A DNA stretch of 64,000 nucleotides from Pannonibacter sp. SL95 (GCF_026672425.1 NZ_JAPPRC010000006.1:1426001-1490000), one strand, 5' to 3'; shown: positions 29,933 through 39,504, counted from the first letter of the stretch. A program made the numbers and translations. The notes: generated by a model not told the origin, from the letters alone.

Positions 29933-30760
29933 ATGCAGACCCTTTCCGAAAGCCGCATGTTCGGCGGCGTCCAGGGCGTCTACAGCCACGACAGCGAGGC
30001 CTGCGGCGTGCCGATGACCTTCGCGGTCTATCTGCCGCCGCAGGCAAGCCGCGGGCCGGTGCCGTGCCTCTGGTATCTCTCGGGCCTCACCTGCACGCAT
30101 GAGAACGCCATGACCAAGGCGGGGCTGCAGGCCCATGCGGCGGAGTTCGGTCTGGCGCTGGTGTTCCCGGACACCAGCCCGCGCGGCGAGGGGGTGGCCA
30201 ATGATGCCGCCTATGACCTCGGCCAGGGCGCCGGCTTCTATGTCGATGCCACCGAGGCGCCCTGGGCACCGCATTTCCGCATGGAAGACTATGTGGTGCG
30301 CGAGCTGCGCCAGCTGGTTCAGGCGCGGTTCCCGGTCACGGACCGGCATGGCATCACCGGTCACTCGATGGGCGGTCACGGCGCGCTGACCCTGGCGATG
30401 CGCCACCCGGAGCTTTATGCCTCCCTGTCGGCCTTCGCCCCGATCGCCCATCCGGCCGCCTCCGATTGGGGCCGCAAGCAGCTGGCCGCCTATCTGGGGC
30501 CGGACGAGACGCTCTGGCGCGCGCATGACGCCTCGCTCCTGCTTGCAACGAAAGGCTGGAAAGGGGATCTGCTCGTCGACCAGGGCCTGTCGGACCAGTT
30601 CCTCGACCTCCTGAAGCCGGAGGCGCTGGCCACGGCGCTCGCCACCACCCGCACGGCCGGGACCCTCCGGCTCCAGGCCGGCTACGACCATTCCTACAAC
30701 TTCGTCGCCACCTTCGCCCGCGACCATGTCGCCTGGCATGCCGAGCGGCTGAAGGGCTGA
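29933..30760 (+). CDS. fghA: S-formylglutathione hydrolase
   Basis: 275 residues of the esterase D family; it releases formate and glutathione from S-formylglutathione. The nucleophile serine is in GHSMGGHGAL, the histidine in GYDHSYNFVATF, and the family block LPPQASRGPVPCLWYLSGLTCTHEN is intact. The gene starts 11 bp behind adhC and belongs to its operon. Confidence 0.95.
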   Translation: MQTLSESRMFGGVQGVYSHDSEACGVPMTFAVYLPPQASRGPVPCLWYLSGLTCTHENAMTKAGLQAHAAEFGLALVFPDTSPRGEGVANDAAYDLGQGAGFYVDATEAPWAPHFRMEDYVVRELRQLVQARFPVTDRHGITGHSMGGHGALTLAMRHPELYASLSAFAPIAHPAASDWGRKQLAAYLGPDETLWRAHDASLLLATKGWKGDLLVDQGLSDQFLDLLKPEALATALATTRTAGTLRLQAGYDHSYNFVATFARDHVAWHAERLKG

Positions 30761-30845
30761 GAGGCGGGGCGGGGCTAGGGGGGGGGCGTGCCAGCGGAAG
30801 GGACCAAGCCGCTGACAAGCCCCCAGTCGTCCGCATCACGTCACC

Positions 30846-30889
30846 CTGCGTCACCCCGGCCAAGCGCAGCGCGAGCCGGGGTGACGCAG
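30846..30889. repeat. REP-like palindrome, family A, single arm
   Basis: CTGCGTCACCCCGGC (30846-30860) and its perfect complement GCCGGGGTGACGCAG (30875-30889) enclose 14 bases. It is nearly identical to one arm of the element at 15420-15597. It lies in the 304 bp gap between fghA and the next SDR gene and could also stop transcription; nothing else is recognisable there. Confidence 0.85.
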
Positions 30890-31064
30890 GAGTGTGTGGC
30901 TGCTGTCCCCGTACCCGGCGAGGCAACAGCCACCTGACCACCCGAAACCCGATCAAAGTCACAAAAAACAACAGAAAAACAAAGCCTTCCCGCTCGCGTT
31001 TCGGGTCGAGGCCGGGCAAGGCTGTCACTAGGTTGCGCCAGTCACTTCAACTGGAGACTGCGCA

Positions 31065-31817
31065 ATGCAACTCAAAGACAAGGTCATCATCATCACCGGC
31101 GCAAGCAGCGGCATTGGCGCTGCGGCGGCGCGGCTGTTTTCTGCCCGCGGGGCAAGGCTCGTGATCGGCGCCCGCCGCAAGGAGCGTCTGGACGCGCTGG
31201 CGGGAGAACTCGCCGAGGCCGGCGGCGAAGTGGTGACGGTCGCCGGCGACGTGGTCGATGACGCCCATGCCCGGGCACTGGTGGAGGCGGCGGTGAGCCG
31301 GTTTGGCCGCCTCGACGGGGCTTTCAACAACGCCGGCATCGTCGGTGACATGGTTCCTCTGCCGCAGATGACCACGGAGAACTGGAACCGGGTGCTGGAG
31401 GTCAACCTGACCAGCGCCTTCCATCTCGCCCGCCACCAGATCCCGGCGATGCTGGACGGCGGAAAGGGATCGATTGTCTTCACGTCGACCTTTGTCGGTC
31501 ACGGCATCGGACTTCCGGGCATGGCGGCCTATGCGGCGGCAAAGTCCGGCCTCATCGGCCTGACGCAGGTTCTGGCGGCAGAGCACGGACCGGCGGGCTT
31601 GCGGGTCAATGCGCTGCTGCCGGGCGGAACCATGACGGAAATGGCGCCGAGCGATGCAGGCGCGCTGGAATGGATCGCCGGTCTGCATGCCCTGAAGCGC
31701 ATTGCCGAACCGCAAGAGATCGCCGCCGCCGCCGCGTTCCTCCTCTCCGACGATGCATCCTTCGTGACAGGCACCGCGATGGTGTCTGACGGTGGCAACA
31801 CCATCTGCAAGACCTGA
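31065..31817 (+). CDS. Short-chain dehydrogenase/reductase
   Basis: 250 residues, classical SDR. Coenzyme motif ITGASSGIGAAAARLF (TGxxxGIG), NNAGIVGD, catalytic serine in VFTSTFVG and the Tyr/Lys pair in AAYAAAKSGL. An arginine-rich second strand (GARRKER) suggests NADP preference. Substrate unknown. The annotation as a generic oxidoreductase is safe; a ketoacyl reductase-type function is possible. Confidence 0.88.
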   Translation: MQLKDKVIIITGASSGIGAAAARLFSARGARLVIGARRKERLDALAGELAEAGGEVVTVAGDVVDDAHARALVEAAVSRFGRLDGAFNNAGIVGDMVPLPQMTTENWNRVLEVNLTSAFHLARHQIPAMLDGGKGSIVFTSTFVGHGIGLPGMAAYAAAKSGLIGLTQVLAAEHGPAGLRVNALLPGGTMTEMAPSDAGALEWIAGLHALKRIAEPQEIAAAAAFLLSDDASFVTGTAMVSDGGNTICKT

Positions 31818-31832
31818 GACGGACGGGGCGCC

Positions 31833-32609
31833 CTAGCCGGAGATGCCGAAGACCTGGTGCAGGAGCGCCCCGACCGCCCAGGCGATGCCCGCGGCCGACA
31901 TGCCGATGGCGGTCGTCTCCAGCCCGCTGGTGAGCCAGCCGCGCGTCGACCAGAGCGACTTGATCGAGCCGATGACGAAGAAGGTCAGGGCGGTGAGAGC
32001 CGTCCCGATCAGCGCGGCCGGTTCCACAACCAGTCCGGCAAGGCCTGCAAGATAGGGCAGGAGCGGAATGCTGCCGCACAGCACGAAGGCGGCAAAAGTG
32101 GACAACGCGGCCGCGCCTGCGCTGCGGGGCACGTCGCCGATGCCATATTCGCCGCTCATCATGGTCTCGATCCAGACCTCGCGGCGGGAGGTGATAAGGC
32201 GGACCAGCTGTTCAAGCTCCGCGCCATCAAATCCCTTGGCGGCAAAGATCTGCCGGATCTCTTCCCGTTCGCCGTCCGGAGCAAGGTCAATGTGCCGTTC
32301 CTCGACGCGGCGGAGCCGGTCATAATCCTCCACCTCCGCCCGGGTGCCGGCATAATTGGCGGCGGCCATCGAGAAACCGTCGGCGAGAAGATTGGCAAGC
32401 CCGAGGATCAGGATCACGGAGGACGGCAGCGCGGCACCGACAGCGCCAGCCACAACGGCGAAGGTTGTCACCGCGCCATCGATGCCACCATAGACCCAGT
32501 CGCGCAGATAGCTGATGCGCGGGCCACGGCCAAGCCGCCGGGCAATGCCCTCCCGGCTGTGATCATGTTCGAGCTTCTGGGCAGGATCTGCAGGAAAAGG
32601 CGACGACAT
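31833..32609 (-). CDS. VIT1/CCC1-family metal transporter
   Basis: 258 residues. The first membrane segments carry RDWVYGGIDGAVTTFAVVAGAVGA and NLLADGFSMAAANYAGTRAE, the VIT/CCC1 signature with its aspartates. A cytoplasmic helical, glutamate-rich domain follows (about 90-160), which binds metal in the family, then three further membrane segments. It probably moves Fe(II) or Mn(II) across the inner membrane. ATG 32609 is preferred because the upstream residues in the same frame (to 32738) look non-coding. It converges with the SDR gene. Confidence 0.85.
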   Translation of the reverse strand: MSSPFPADPAQKLEHDHSREGIARRLGRGPRISYLRDWVYGGIDGAVTTFAVVAGAVGAALPSSVILILGLANLLADGFSMAAANYAGTRAEVEDYDRLRRVEERHIDLAPDGEREEIRQIFAAKGFDGAELEQLVRLITSRREVWIETMMSGEYGIGDVPRSAGAAALSTFAAFVLCGSIPLLPYLAGLAGLVVEPAALIGTALTALTFFVIGSIKSLWSTRGWLTSGLETTAIGMSAAGIAWAVGALLHQVFGISG

Positions 32610-32838
32610 TCGGCAACTCGTGGCTTGCGCGCGCCGCGCGCTGGCGGTTAACTCGTCGCCCCGGCCTTGCGGTCGGGCTGCGGCCTTACCTGTGGTCTTG
32701 TAACGCAGGCCGGTGTATAAGCCGCAGGTTTTCTCCACTTCCCGTGGGGAGAACGAAACAATGTTATCAAGGGAAGGTATCTGGGCCGGACGAAAGACGG
32801 AATAGGCACAAGCCCGGACGGTAGTTGGAGAATGTGTT

Positions 32839-34218
32839 ATGGCGGAGAAGTGGACCCCGGACAGCTGGAGATCAAAACCGATCCAGCAGGTGCCGGATTA
32901 TCCCGATGCTCAGGCGCTCGCTGATGTCGAGAAGCGCCTGTCGACCTATCCGCCGCTTGTTTTTGCAGGCGAGGCGCGCGCACTGAAGCGCCAGCTTGCG
33001 GATGTTGCGGCGGGCCGTGCTTTCCTCCTTCAGGGTGGAGATTGCGCCGAGAGCTTTGCAGAACATCACCCGGATCACATTCGTGACTTCTTCCGCGTCT
33101 TCCTGCAGATGTCGGTTGTCCTGACCTATGCCGCCGCCCAGCCGGTGGTGAAGGTCGGCCGCATTGCCGGCCAGTTCGCCAAGCCCCGCTCGTCCAACAT
33201 CGAGAAGCAGGGCGATGTCGAGCTGCCGAGCTACCGCGGTGACATCATCAACGATATCGCCTTCACGCCGGAAAGCCGCATCCCGGATCCGAACCGTCTG
33301 TCGATGGCCTACCGCCAGTCGGCCGCGACGCTGAACCTGCTGCGTGCCTTCGCTCAAGGTGGCTTTGCCAACCTCGACCAGGTGCATCGCTGGATGCTGG
33401 GCTTCGTCAAGGACAGCCCGCAGTCGCACCGCTATCAGGAACTGGCGGACCGGATTTCCGAATCCCTGTCCTTCATGCGCGCCTGCGGCGTTTCGCCGGA
33501 CAGCGTGCCGCAGCTGCGCTCGACCGATTTCTTCACCAGCCACGAGGCGCTGCTGCTCGGCTACGAGCAGGCCTTCACCCGTGTCGATTCCACGTCGGGT
33601 GACTGGTACGCCACCTCAGGCCACATGCTGTGGATCGGTGACCGCACCCGTCAGCCGGACCATGCCCATGTGGAATTCTTCCGCGGCATCAAGAACCCGA
33701 TCGGCCTGAAGTGCGGCCCCTCGCTCACCGCTGACGGTCTGCTGAAGCTGATCGACACGCTGAACCCGGACAATGAGGCCGGCCGTCTGACGCTGATCTG
33801 CCGCTTTGGCGCCGACAAGGTGTTCGAGCATCTGCCGCAGCTCATTCGCGCCGTCGAGCGCGAAGGCCGCACCGTCGTCTGGTCCTGCGACCCGATGCAT
33901 GGTAACACCATCACCGCTGGTGGTTACAAGACCCGTCCGTTCGACCGGATCCTGAAGGAAGTGGAAGCCTTCTTCGCCGTGCACCGCGCCGAAGGCACCC
34001 ATGCCGGCGGCATCCATGTCGAGATGACCGGCCGCAATGTCACCGAATGCACCGGCGGCGCCCATGCGCTCACCGCCGAGCAGCTCGGCGACCGCTACCA
34101 CACCCACTGCGACCCGCGCCTCAACGCCGACCAGGCCATCGAACTGGCCTTCCTCGTCGCCGAGAACCTGAAGAAGGAACGCGAAGGCCGCACCGACAAG
34201 ATGGTCGTCAACGGCTGA
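32839..34218 (+). CDS. Class II 3-deoxy-7-phosphoheptulonate synthase
   Basis: 459 residues, plant/bacterial type II DAHP synthase, the entry step of aromatic amino acid synthesis. Family blocks: [53 protein letters not shown] and [19 protein letters not shown]. Metal ligands (Cys in GGDC, His in DPMHG, Glu in HVEMTG, Asp in HCDPRLN) are all in place. The gene has its own promoter region (32,610-32,838) and a strong terminator. Confidence 0.95.
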   Translation: MAEKWTPDSWRSKPIQQVPDYPDAQALADVEKRLSTYPPLVFAGEARALKRQLADVAAGRAFLLQGGDCAESFAEHHPDHIRDFFRVFLQMSVVLTYAAAQPVVKVGRIAGQFAKPRSSNIEKQGDVELPSYRGDIINDIAFTPESRIPDPNRLSMAYRQSAATLNLLRAFAQGGFANLDQVHRWMLGFVKDSPQSHRYQELADRISESLSFMRACGVSPDSVPQLRSTDFFTSHEALLLGYEQAFTRVDSTSGDWYATSGHMLWIGDRTRQPDHAHVEFFRGIKNPIGLKCGPSLTADGLLKLIDTLNPDNEAGRLTLICRFGADKVFEHLPQLIRAVEREGRTVVWSCDPMHGNTITAGGYKTRPFDRILKEVEAFFAVHRAEGTHAGGIHVEMTGRNVTECTGGAHALTAEQLGDRYHTHCDPRLNADQAIELAFLVAENLKKEREGRTDKMVVNG

Positions 34219-34242
34219 GCCGGCTGACCGCCGAACCACCAA

Positions 34243-34275
34243 GGGGCAGGCCAATGGCCTGCCCCTTTTTGTTTT
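34243..34275 (+). terminator. Intrinsic terminator after DAHP synthase
   Basis: GGGGCAGGCC and GGCCTGCCCC pair around a three-base loop (34243-34265), followed by TTTTTGTTTTT. It is the clearest Rho-independent terminator in the window, 24 bases after the stop codon. Confidence 0.92.
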
Positions 34276-34301
34276 TCTAGCTGATGCGCCGATCACTCCT
34301 G

Positions 34302-34346
34302 CGCCGTCCCGGCCTTGTGCCGGGACCCGTCAGGGACGCGATGCGA
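34302..34346. repeat. Palindromic repeat, family B, copy 1
   Basis: A 45-base unit containing the hairpin GTCCCGGCC...GCCGGGACC and then a constant tail CGTCAGGGACGCGATGCGA. The second copy (34664-34708) differs at one position. Confidence 0.85.
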
Positions 34347-34376
34347 TCGGGCAGATGCGGCCGCTCCTTGCTCCGT

Positions 34377-34592
34377 GTCACCCCGGCCGAGCAACGCGAG
34401 AGCCGGGGCCCACTCGTTCGCCGAGCGGTCATTTCATCCGGCGAGCAGTTCGGCAAACTCTGATCGAATGTTGCCAGGCCTCGCGTCATTCAAACGCTCT
34501 GCAAGCGAGTGGGCCCCGGCTCAGCGCTGCGCTTGGCCGGGGTGACGCCGGTGTTTTGGTGCCGGCTCTCGCGTTGCTCGGCCAGTGTGACG
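34377..34592. repeat. REP-like palindromic element, family A, paired arms plus partial third arm
   Basis: Inverted arms at 34377-34418 and 34504-34546 with about 85 bases of spacer, the same design as 15420-15597. The CCCACTCGTT end of the arms differs only slightly. A degenerate part-arm (GCTCTCGCGTTGCTCGGCC) follows at about 34566-34592. No gene is seen in 34280-34800. Confidence 0.85.
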
Positions 34593-34663
34593 CCAGTGTT
34601 TTGCTGCCACGCTCAGGGGCTTTGCCCCGCCGCCCGCGCAAACACATCCCACGCCAAATCCCC

Positions 34664-34708
34664 CGCCGTCCCGGCCTCGTGCCGGGACCCGTCAGGGACG
34701 CGATGCGA
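34664..34708. repeat. Palindromic repeat, family B, copy 2
   Basis: 45 bases, same orientation as the copy at 34302-34346 with a single T-to-C change in the loop. This is most easily explained by a recent duplication or insertion of the unit. Confidence 0.85.
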
Positions 34709-34733
34709 CCGAAAAAGCCGCGCCTGCGAACTA

Positions 34734-34756
34734 GGTCCCGGCACATGGCCGGGACC
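34734..34756. repeat. Short palindrome related to family B
   Basis: GGTCCCGGC (34734-34742) pairs with GCCGGGACC (34748-34756) around five bases. It has the family B stem but not its constant tail. Confidence 0.7.
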
Positions 34757-34808
34757 GCGCGGAGGGGATGCAAGTCCTTGTGTGACTGCCCCTCCGATCA
34801 ATGGCGCC

Positions 34809-34913
34809 TTACAGCCGCACCAGTGACGGCAAGCCCGTCGCGAGGGCGGGCACCAGCGTCATCGCGGCAATCACCGCCAGCAGCACCAGCCAGTAGGGCA
34901 GGGCGGCCAACTC
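34809..34913 (-). pseudogene. 3' remnant of a TRAP transporter large permease gene (probable)
   Basis: Read on the reverse strand, the last 34-35 codons before a TAA (34809-34811) encode ELAALPYWLVLLAVIAAM and then a TLVPALATGLPSL end, the pattern of a DctM/TRAP large-permease C-terminus (hydrophobic helix followed by a 'P-x-L...LP-L' tail). Just upstream on that strand, near 34,913, base composition drops abruptly to AT-rich sequence and similarity ends. The rest of the gene is not in the window. This suggests that insertion of the AT-rich segment cut the gene. The match is by recalled pattern. Confidence 0.45.
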
Positions 34914-34993
34914 TCTGTTATTACTCAATAAAGACACGAAATACGCCGCTAAAATCAATAAGAAAAAGTTATCAATACTTGCGGAGGTTCTGA

Positions 34994-35035
34994 ATGGAAA
35001 TTATCAGAGGACGGGCATACCGTAACGGCAGCTAA
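34994..35035 (+). CDS. 13-codon leader ORF upstream of the orphan gene
   Basis: ATG GAA ATT ... TAA, thirteen codons (MEIIRGRAYRNGS), with a near-perfect GGAGG seven bases before the start. It ends 19 bases before the next gene at 35055. It may be a leader peptide or a small protein; nothing resembling a known attenuator was seen. Confidence 0.4.
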   Translation: MEIIRGRAYRNGS

Positions 35036-35054
35036 ATTGAAGTGGGAGAGAGTG

Positions 35055-35567
35055 ATGGACTACATTCAATCAAAGAGATCATACCGCGAGTATTGCAAAA
35101 AAAATGCAAAACAAATGACGGCATTGAATATCGTCAGTATTGCGGCGATGAATCAATATTCAATTAATTTGGAGGAAATGGATCTGTATGATATGGCCTT
35201 GTTGAGCTACATTGATTCAATTGATGAGGATTATGAGGTGTTGATAGTAGAAAAACTATGCGGAATAAATGTAGGAATGCATAAATCGATTAACAAGATT
35301 ATCACGAGGGGTGGGTATGGAGTTGATCTGATTCTAGAGTACTGTGGTTCTATTGAGGAGATGACTCTTCTGAGAATTTTGTGCTCAAAGTCTGTGCTGT
35401 ACGCAAGAGCAATATCGCGCCGGCGGATCCTTCAAAGAAGTGTTGTGCTTGCTTTGCTGGAATTTAACGATGAGGAAATTAATGAAAACATTGCAGAAAA
35501 CTACAATGTTTATCTCGCTTCAGATATTTGTTTAAGGCTAACGCGGGAGGGCGATTGTCCGGCGTAG
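35055..35567 (+). CDS. Orphan AT-rich gene, helical repeat-like protein
   Basis: 170 residues. GGGAGAGAG upstream supports ATG 35055 rather than the in-frame TTG at 35037. The sequence is all-helical and rich in Leu, Ile, Asn and Glu, with cysteines at KLCG, EYCG, RILCSKS and SDICLRL. Several stretches (ALLEFNDEEINENIAENYNV) have the cadence of HEAT or DUF2336-like repeats ('losses of value D-x-E-I-R-x-x-L-A-x-N'). Base composition is far more AT-rich than the flanking core genes, a sign of transfer. No family recognised. It lies 87 bp ahead of the chemoreceptor gene and could share its transcript. Confidence 0.7.
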   Translation: MDYIQSKRSYREYCKKNAKQMTALNIVSIAAMNQYSINLEEMDLYDMALLSYIDSIDEDYEVLIVEKLCGINVGMHKSINKIITRGGYGVDLILEYCGSIEEMTLLRILCSKSVLYARAISRRRILQRSVVLALLEFNDEEINENIAENYNVYLASDICLRLTREGDCPA

Positions 35568-35654
35568 GATTTTTGCTCTAATGGCGCTTGCGGAAACGCA
35601 ATGTTAATCGAATGCGTGTTGATGTGGTGGTGTGTTCCTCTAGGGGAGAATGCC

Positions 35655-37343
35655 ATGCGCATAGCAATTCAAAACAGGCTGATACTCGGCTTTTCAGTGA
35701 TCATCCTCATGATCGGTGTTGTTGCAATAGCAAGTATAGCAGAGGTTGCTTCGGTGCGATCAAATCTTAGGCAGATTGCAGAAGTTAATAGCGTAAAGCA
35801 AAGATACGCGATCAATTTCCGAGGCAGTGTGCACGATAGGGCGATTGCTTTGCGTGATGTTGTGCTTGTGCCAACTGCGCAAGAGTTGGAGCTGGAATTG
35901 AACTTGATCCGAAAACTTGCGGCGGACTATTCGGCCTCAGCTGCGCCGCTCGATCTGATGTTCACTGGAGCCGACATTTCGTCTGAGGACTACAAGATTC
36001 TTCAGAAGATCAAAGCTGTGGAAGCATTAGCAATTCCGGCCACCCAGGCCGTTATTGACGCCAAGTTGAGCGGAGATGCTGAACTGGCCAAAAAGCTGCT
36101 GCTCGAAGAGGTGCGAGCTGAGTATGTCGAGTGGCTCGCAGTTATCAATGAGTTCATCGACCATCAAGAAGAGGCAAACGCCGTAATCAGCGTTGAGGTA
36201 AAGGCGGCGGTTTCCAATTTCACTTGGATGATGATCGGCGTCACGTCGCTGGCTGCTTTGATCGGGGCTGCGTTTGCTATCTGGAACATTCGTGGCCTGC
36301 TCCCTCTGCGTCCACTGACGTCCGCCATGAACAAACTGGCGTCGGGTGACCTCAACGCCGAAGTTCCAAAATATCACGGCAATGATGAGATTGGAGATCT
36401 GGTGGTATCCTTTGGCAAATTCAAGGATGGCGCGGTTGAGATTGAACGTCTGCGAGCGGAATCTCACGCAGCCGAGCAGAACGAGATCGCAAAGCGGAAA
36501 GCCGATCTCTTCGCACTCGCTGATCGCGTTGTTGAGTCGATTGGTGGAATTGCAGCCGAAGTTACAGACGCGTCGCAAACCGTCGAGGCGGCCGCAAAGT
36601 CGCTCAGTGCCACCGCATCCCAGATGCTGGAAAAGTCGGAAGCTGTTGGAAGCGCAGCGTCCGACGCGGCGATGAACGTAGAGACCGTTGCGGCGTCTGC
36701 TGAAGAACTCGCAGCATCCGTGAGCGAAATTCACCATCAAGTAGCTCAGTCTTCGAACGCCGCAGACACGGCACATAATGAGGCGGCTGTTTCGTCCGCT
36801 CGCATCCAGGATCTGGCGGTTGCGGCAACGGCAATCGGTGATGTCGTTAACCTGATCAAAGGAATTGCGGATCAGACGAACCTGCTGGCCCTTAATGCGA
36901 CGATCGAGGCTGCTCGGGCTGGTGAGGCGGGGAAAGGCTTCGCAGTTGTCGCCGCTGAAGTGAAGCAGCTGGCAAACCAAACGGCGAAAGCGACTGACGA
37001 AATTACTTTGAAAGTCAGTGAAATTCAGCAGGCCACTGAAAAGACCGTGGGGTCTATCCAGGAAATTGTTCGAACCACGAACGCAGTGAAAGAACTTGCA
37101 GTTGCCACGGCGGGGGCAATTGAGGAGCAGGGTGCGGCAACCCAGGAGATCGCCAGGAACACGCATAGCGCTGCGGGGCGCGCAGCCTCAGTGACGTCAA
37201 CGATCCAGTCAGTCCGTCAATCTGCTGAAATGACTGGAAATTCCGCCAATGGACTGTTGACGGCATCCAGTAGGCTGACGTCCAGAGCCGAGGTCTTGAA
37301 GGGCCAGATTTCCGCGTTTGTCAAAGAACTAAAGGCGGGATGA
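35655..37343 (+). CDS. Methyl-accepting chemotaxis protein
   Basis: 562 residues. Membrane segment about 9-29, periplasmic four-helix-bundle sensor (about 35-190, with [18 protein letters not shown]), second membrane segment about 192-212, HAMP domain (about 215-265, [18 protein letters not shown]), then a long cytoplasmic coiled coil. The signalling tip is [20 protein letters not shown]. No CheR-binding pentapeptide at the C-terminus. Ligand unknown. ATG 35655 follows GGGGAGA; the frame is open from 35601 but that extension is not membrane-like. Composition is intermediate between the orphan gene and the core. Confidence 0.92.
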   Translation: MRIAIQNRLILGFSVIILMIGVVAIASIAEVASVRSNLRQIAEVNSVKQRYAINFRGSVHDRAIALRDVVLVPTAQELELELNLIRKLAADYSASAAPLDLMFTGADISSEDYKILQKIKAVEALAIPATQAVIDAKLSGDAELAKKLLLEEVRAEYVEWLAVINEFIDHQEEANAVISVEVKAAVSNFTWMMIGVTSLAALIGAAFAIWNIRGLLPLRPLTSAMNKLASGDLNAEVPKYHGNDEIGDLVVSFGKFKDGAVEIERLRAESHAAEQNEIAKRKADLFALADRVVESIGGIAAEVTDASQTVEAAAKSLSATASQMLEKSEAVGSAASDAAMNVETVAASAEELAASVSEIHHQVAQSSNAADTAHNEAAVSSARIQDLAVAATAIGDVVNLIKGIADQTNLLALNATIEAARAGEAGKGFAVVAAEVKQLANQTAKATDEITLKVSEIQQATEKTVGSIQEIVRTTNAVKELAVATAGAIEEQGAATQEIARNTHSAAGRAASVTSTIQSVRQSAEMTGNSANGLLTASSRLTSRAEVLKGQISAFVKELKAG

Positions 37344-37374
37344 AAGGCGAACTGCCGTTTGCTGTCGATCCAGA

Positions 37375-37411
37375 CTGCCCCCTTCGGAAACGAGGGGGGC
37401 AGCCGTGTTTT
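37375..37411 (+). terminator. Intrinsic terminator after the chemoreceptor
   Basis: CTGCCCCCTTCG (37375-37386) pairs with CGAGGGGGGCAG (37391-37402) through 11 of 12 positions around a GAAA loop, then CCGTGTTTT. It contains a 19-base sequence that recurs exactly in the repeat at 52925-53085. Confidence 0.82.
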
Positions 37412-37465
37412 CAAAGCCTCCCAAAGACCTCTGCAAGCTGTAATCTAAAGCGGTTTAAGGCTTTT

Positions 37466-38626
37466 CTATTGAGCTCGCTCAAGTATCCGGCGGGCATCAG
37501 CAGGTGTGAGTGCTCTGTGTTCACCGAGTTCAGTCATTCCGTGGCGCTGTAAAGCAGCGACGATGTGTTCTATTCCCTCTCCATAGATACCGTAGTCGGA
37601 GAGGCGGGTTTTGATCCCGAGCGTCTCAAAAAAATTGCGTGTCGCGTTAATGACGGCATCTATCCGGGCCTCTTCGGTACCGCCAGATATTCCCCAGACA
37701 TTCGTAGCATATTGTAACAGCTTCTCACGTTTGGGGCCTCGTTGATCGTCAAGCAATGCTGGCAAAACCACGGCCAAAGTGCGGGCGTGGTCAGTATCGT
37801 TCAGGGCAGTTATCTCATGCGCAATCATATGACTGGCCCAATCATGCGGAACTCCTGCCCCAATCAACCCGTTAAGTGCGAGCGTAGCAGTCCACATCAG
37901 GTTGGCACGGACTTCGTAGTCAGTAGGTCTATCGAGGGCAATCGGTCCAAGATCAATCAAAATTCGCATCAGGCTTTCAGCAAAGCCATCTTGAACGCGG
38001 GCACCTACCGGATAGGTCAGATACTGCTCAATAACGTGGACAAAGGCGTCAGCAACACCGTTGGCAATCTGACGGGGCGGGAGCGTATACGTCACTGTTG
38101 GATCAAGCACTGAAAATAAGGGATAACAGTGCGGACTGAGAAAAGGCAATTTTGCGCCGTTTTCCTCGTGCGTGATTACTGCTCCCGAGTTCATCTCCGA
38201 ACCTGTTGCAGGCAAAGTCAGAATGGTCCCAAAGGGCAATGCGCTCTTTACGACTGCTCCCCTTGAAGTCAATATCTCCCAACGGTCGCCATGATGATTC
38301 GTAGCCGCGGCGATAAATTTTGTTGCGTCGATGACCGAACCGCCGCCGACAGCTAGAAGAAAATCAATCCCTTCTTGTGCAATCACCTCAACAGCTTTCA
38401 TTGCTGTCGCATAGCGTGGGTTGGGCTCAATCCCACCAAACTCCACGACATGGAAGTCGGCAAGCGCTCTACGCACTTGATTGAGAACGCCGGTTTTTTC
38501 AGCGCTGCCCCCACCATAGATAAGCAGAACTTTCGAATCAGGCGGCACTAGGCCTCCAACTTCGCCGATACGGCCTTCCCCGAAGACGATACGTGTCGGA
38601 TTCTGGAACGTGAAATTATGCACTTC
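37466..38626 (-). CDS. yqhD: YqhD-type NADP-dependent iron-containing alcohol dehydrogenase
   Basis: 386 residues, the length of E. coli YqhD, which reduces short and peroxidation-derived aldehydes. Blocks from start to end match it: VLLIYGGGSAEKTGVL, EFGGIEPNPRYATAM, AVGGGSVIDATKFIAAA, LPATGSEMNSGAVI, GLIGAGVPHDWASHM. Metal ligands Asp and His in VADAFVHVIEQ and two His in AHEITALNDTDHA are kept. The start is taken as GTG 38626 because YqhD begins MNNF at that point (here VHNF) and GAGAGG lies 10 bases upstream; the frame is open to 38707. Lies in the AT-richer segment. Confidence 0.88.
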   Translation of the reverse strand, partial: EVHNFTFQNPTRIVFGEGRIGEVGGLVPPDSKVLLIYGGGSAEKTGVLNQVRRALADFHVVEFGGIEPNPRYATAMKAVEVIAQEGIDFLLAVGGGSVIDATKFIAAATNHHGDRWEILTSRGAVVKSALPFGTILTLPATGSEMNSGAVITHEENGAKLPFLSPHCYPLFSVLDPTVTYTLPPRQIANGVADAFVHVIEQYLTYPVGARVQDGFAESLMRILIDLGPIALDRPTDYEVRANLMWTATLALNGLIGAGVPHDWASHMIAHEITALNDTDHARTLAVVLPALLDDQRGPKREKLLQYATNVWGISGGTEEARIDAVINATRNFFETLGIKTRLSDYGIYGEGIEHIVAALQRHGMTELGEHRALTPADARRILERAQ

Positions 38627-38952
38627 TTTGGATCCTCTCTTGCGAACAACAACCATTGATAGGTGTTTGTGGGCGATGTCAACGCTCGATGAGCTTGCAA
38701 GTTGCAAAGCACGTATTGCGCTCGATCAAGGGCAAAGATGCGATGCGGTCGCGCGTCATGGCATTGTATGCCAAGGACACACTGACAGGGCCGGGCAAGA
38801 ACCCATAGGCGCGGCGGCACGACGACACTCACTGCCAGCCGCCACGCCGGCGATTTATCGGGCTGTCGCCCTCCCGCACTTATGAGCCTGCGACAATGCG
38901 AATGCTAACACTTGCATTTGGTTGGCCCGTGGAGAGGACGCTGCCCATGACA
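38627..38952. other. Gap without a recognisable gene
   Basis: 326 bp between yqhD and the NTF2-like gene, both on the reverse strand. Only short fragments are open. No repeat of families A or B, no terminator and no RNA motif were seen. It presumably contains the yqhD promoter. Confidence 0.6.
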
Positions 38953-39504
38953 TCAGTGGTTTCGCTGATAGGGGAGTGAGGAGTGATGGGTTACAATTTT
39001 CAAATGCCCATCATCGGCACGTCTGAACTGCATGGTGAATTCGACTTTGACTTCTTTTCCTGTTTTGGCGTCAGTGAAGTAATAGTTACCCATAGCTGTT
39101 GCGCTGTCCGAATCGATGAATATCCCATTGTTCTCAAAGCGGACCGATGACCATGGTTGTATCGCAAACCCTGCATCCTCAGGGTTGTCGCCGCCTACAA
39201 AGTAGCTTAACGCTTGATCCGCAGTTTCACGGAACTGATCTTCGGACGCTTTGGTCGGCTTGAACAGAACTGTCCCTTCGCTGTAGCCATAGAGGTTGTC
39301 GATCAAGTCGGCTGCAACCGTCCGAAAATCGCCTCCTGACAGGAATTGCCTCCCTATGTCAACTATTCCGTCCGCCCATTTTCTTTCAGTTTGCACTACC
39401 TCGTCATGGGAAATCGGAGCATGGGCAAACGCAGCCAAAGAGGCCGTGTTCAGCAAGAAAAACGATGCCGTCACCAGCACGATCTGACGAAGATTAATTC
39501 TCAC
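38953..39504 (-). CDS. Periplasmic NTF2-like protein
   Basis: 183 residues. Signal peptide to about residue 28 (LAAFAHA). The mature part matches proteobacterial NTF2-like proteins often labelled 'phosphoribosyl-AMP cyclohydrolase-like': DEVVQTERKWADGIVDIG, YGYSEGTVLFKPTKA, ATAMGNYYFTDAKTGKEVKVEFTMQFRR and the C-terminal LKIVTHHSSLPY. Probable small periplasmic binding or stress protein; no catalytic role is known. AT-richer than the core. Confidence 0.72.
   Translation of the reverse strand: MRINLRQIVLVTASFFLLNTASLAAFAHAPISHDEVVQTERKWADGIVDIGRQFLSGGDFRTVAADLIDNLYGYSEGTVLFKPTKASEDQFRETADQALSYFVGGDNPEDAGFAIQPWSSVRFENNGIFIDSDSATAMGNYYFTDAKTGKEVKVEFTMQFRRADDGHLKIVTHHSSLPYQRNH

Noticed and set aside
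34355-34993. 212-codon open frame over the repeat-rich region
   Set aside because: It consists of translated palindromes, has no ribosome site and ends in AT-rich DNA.
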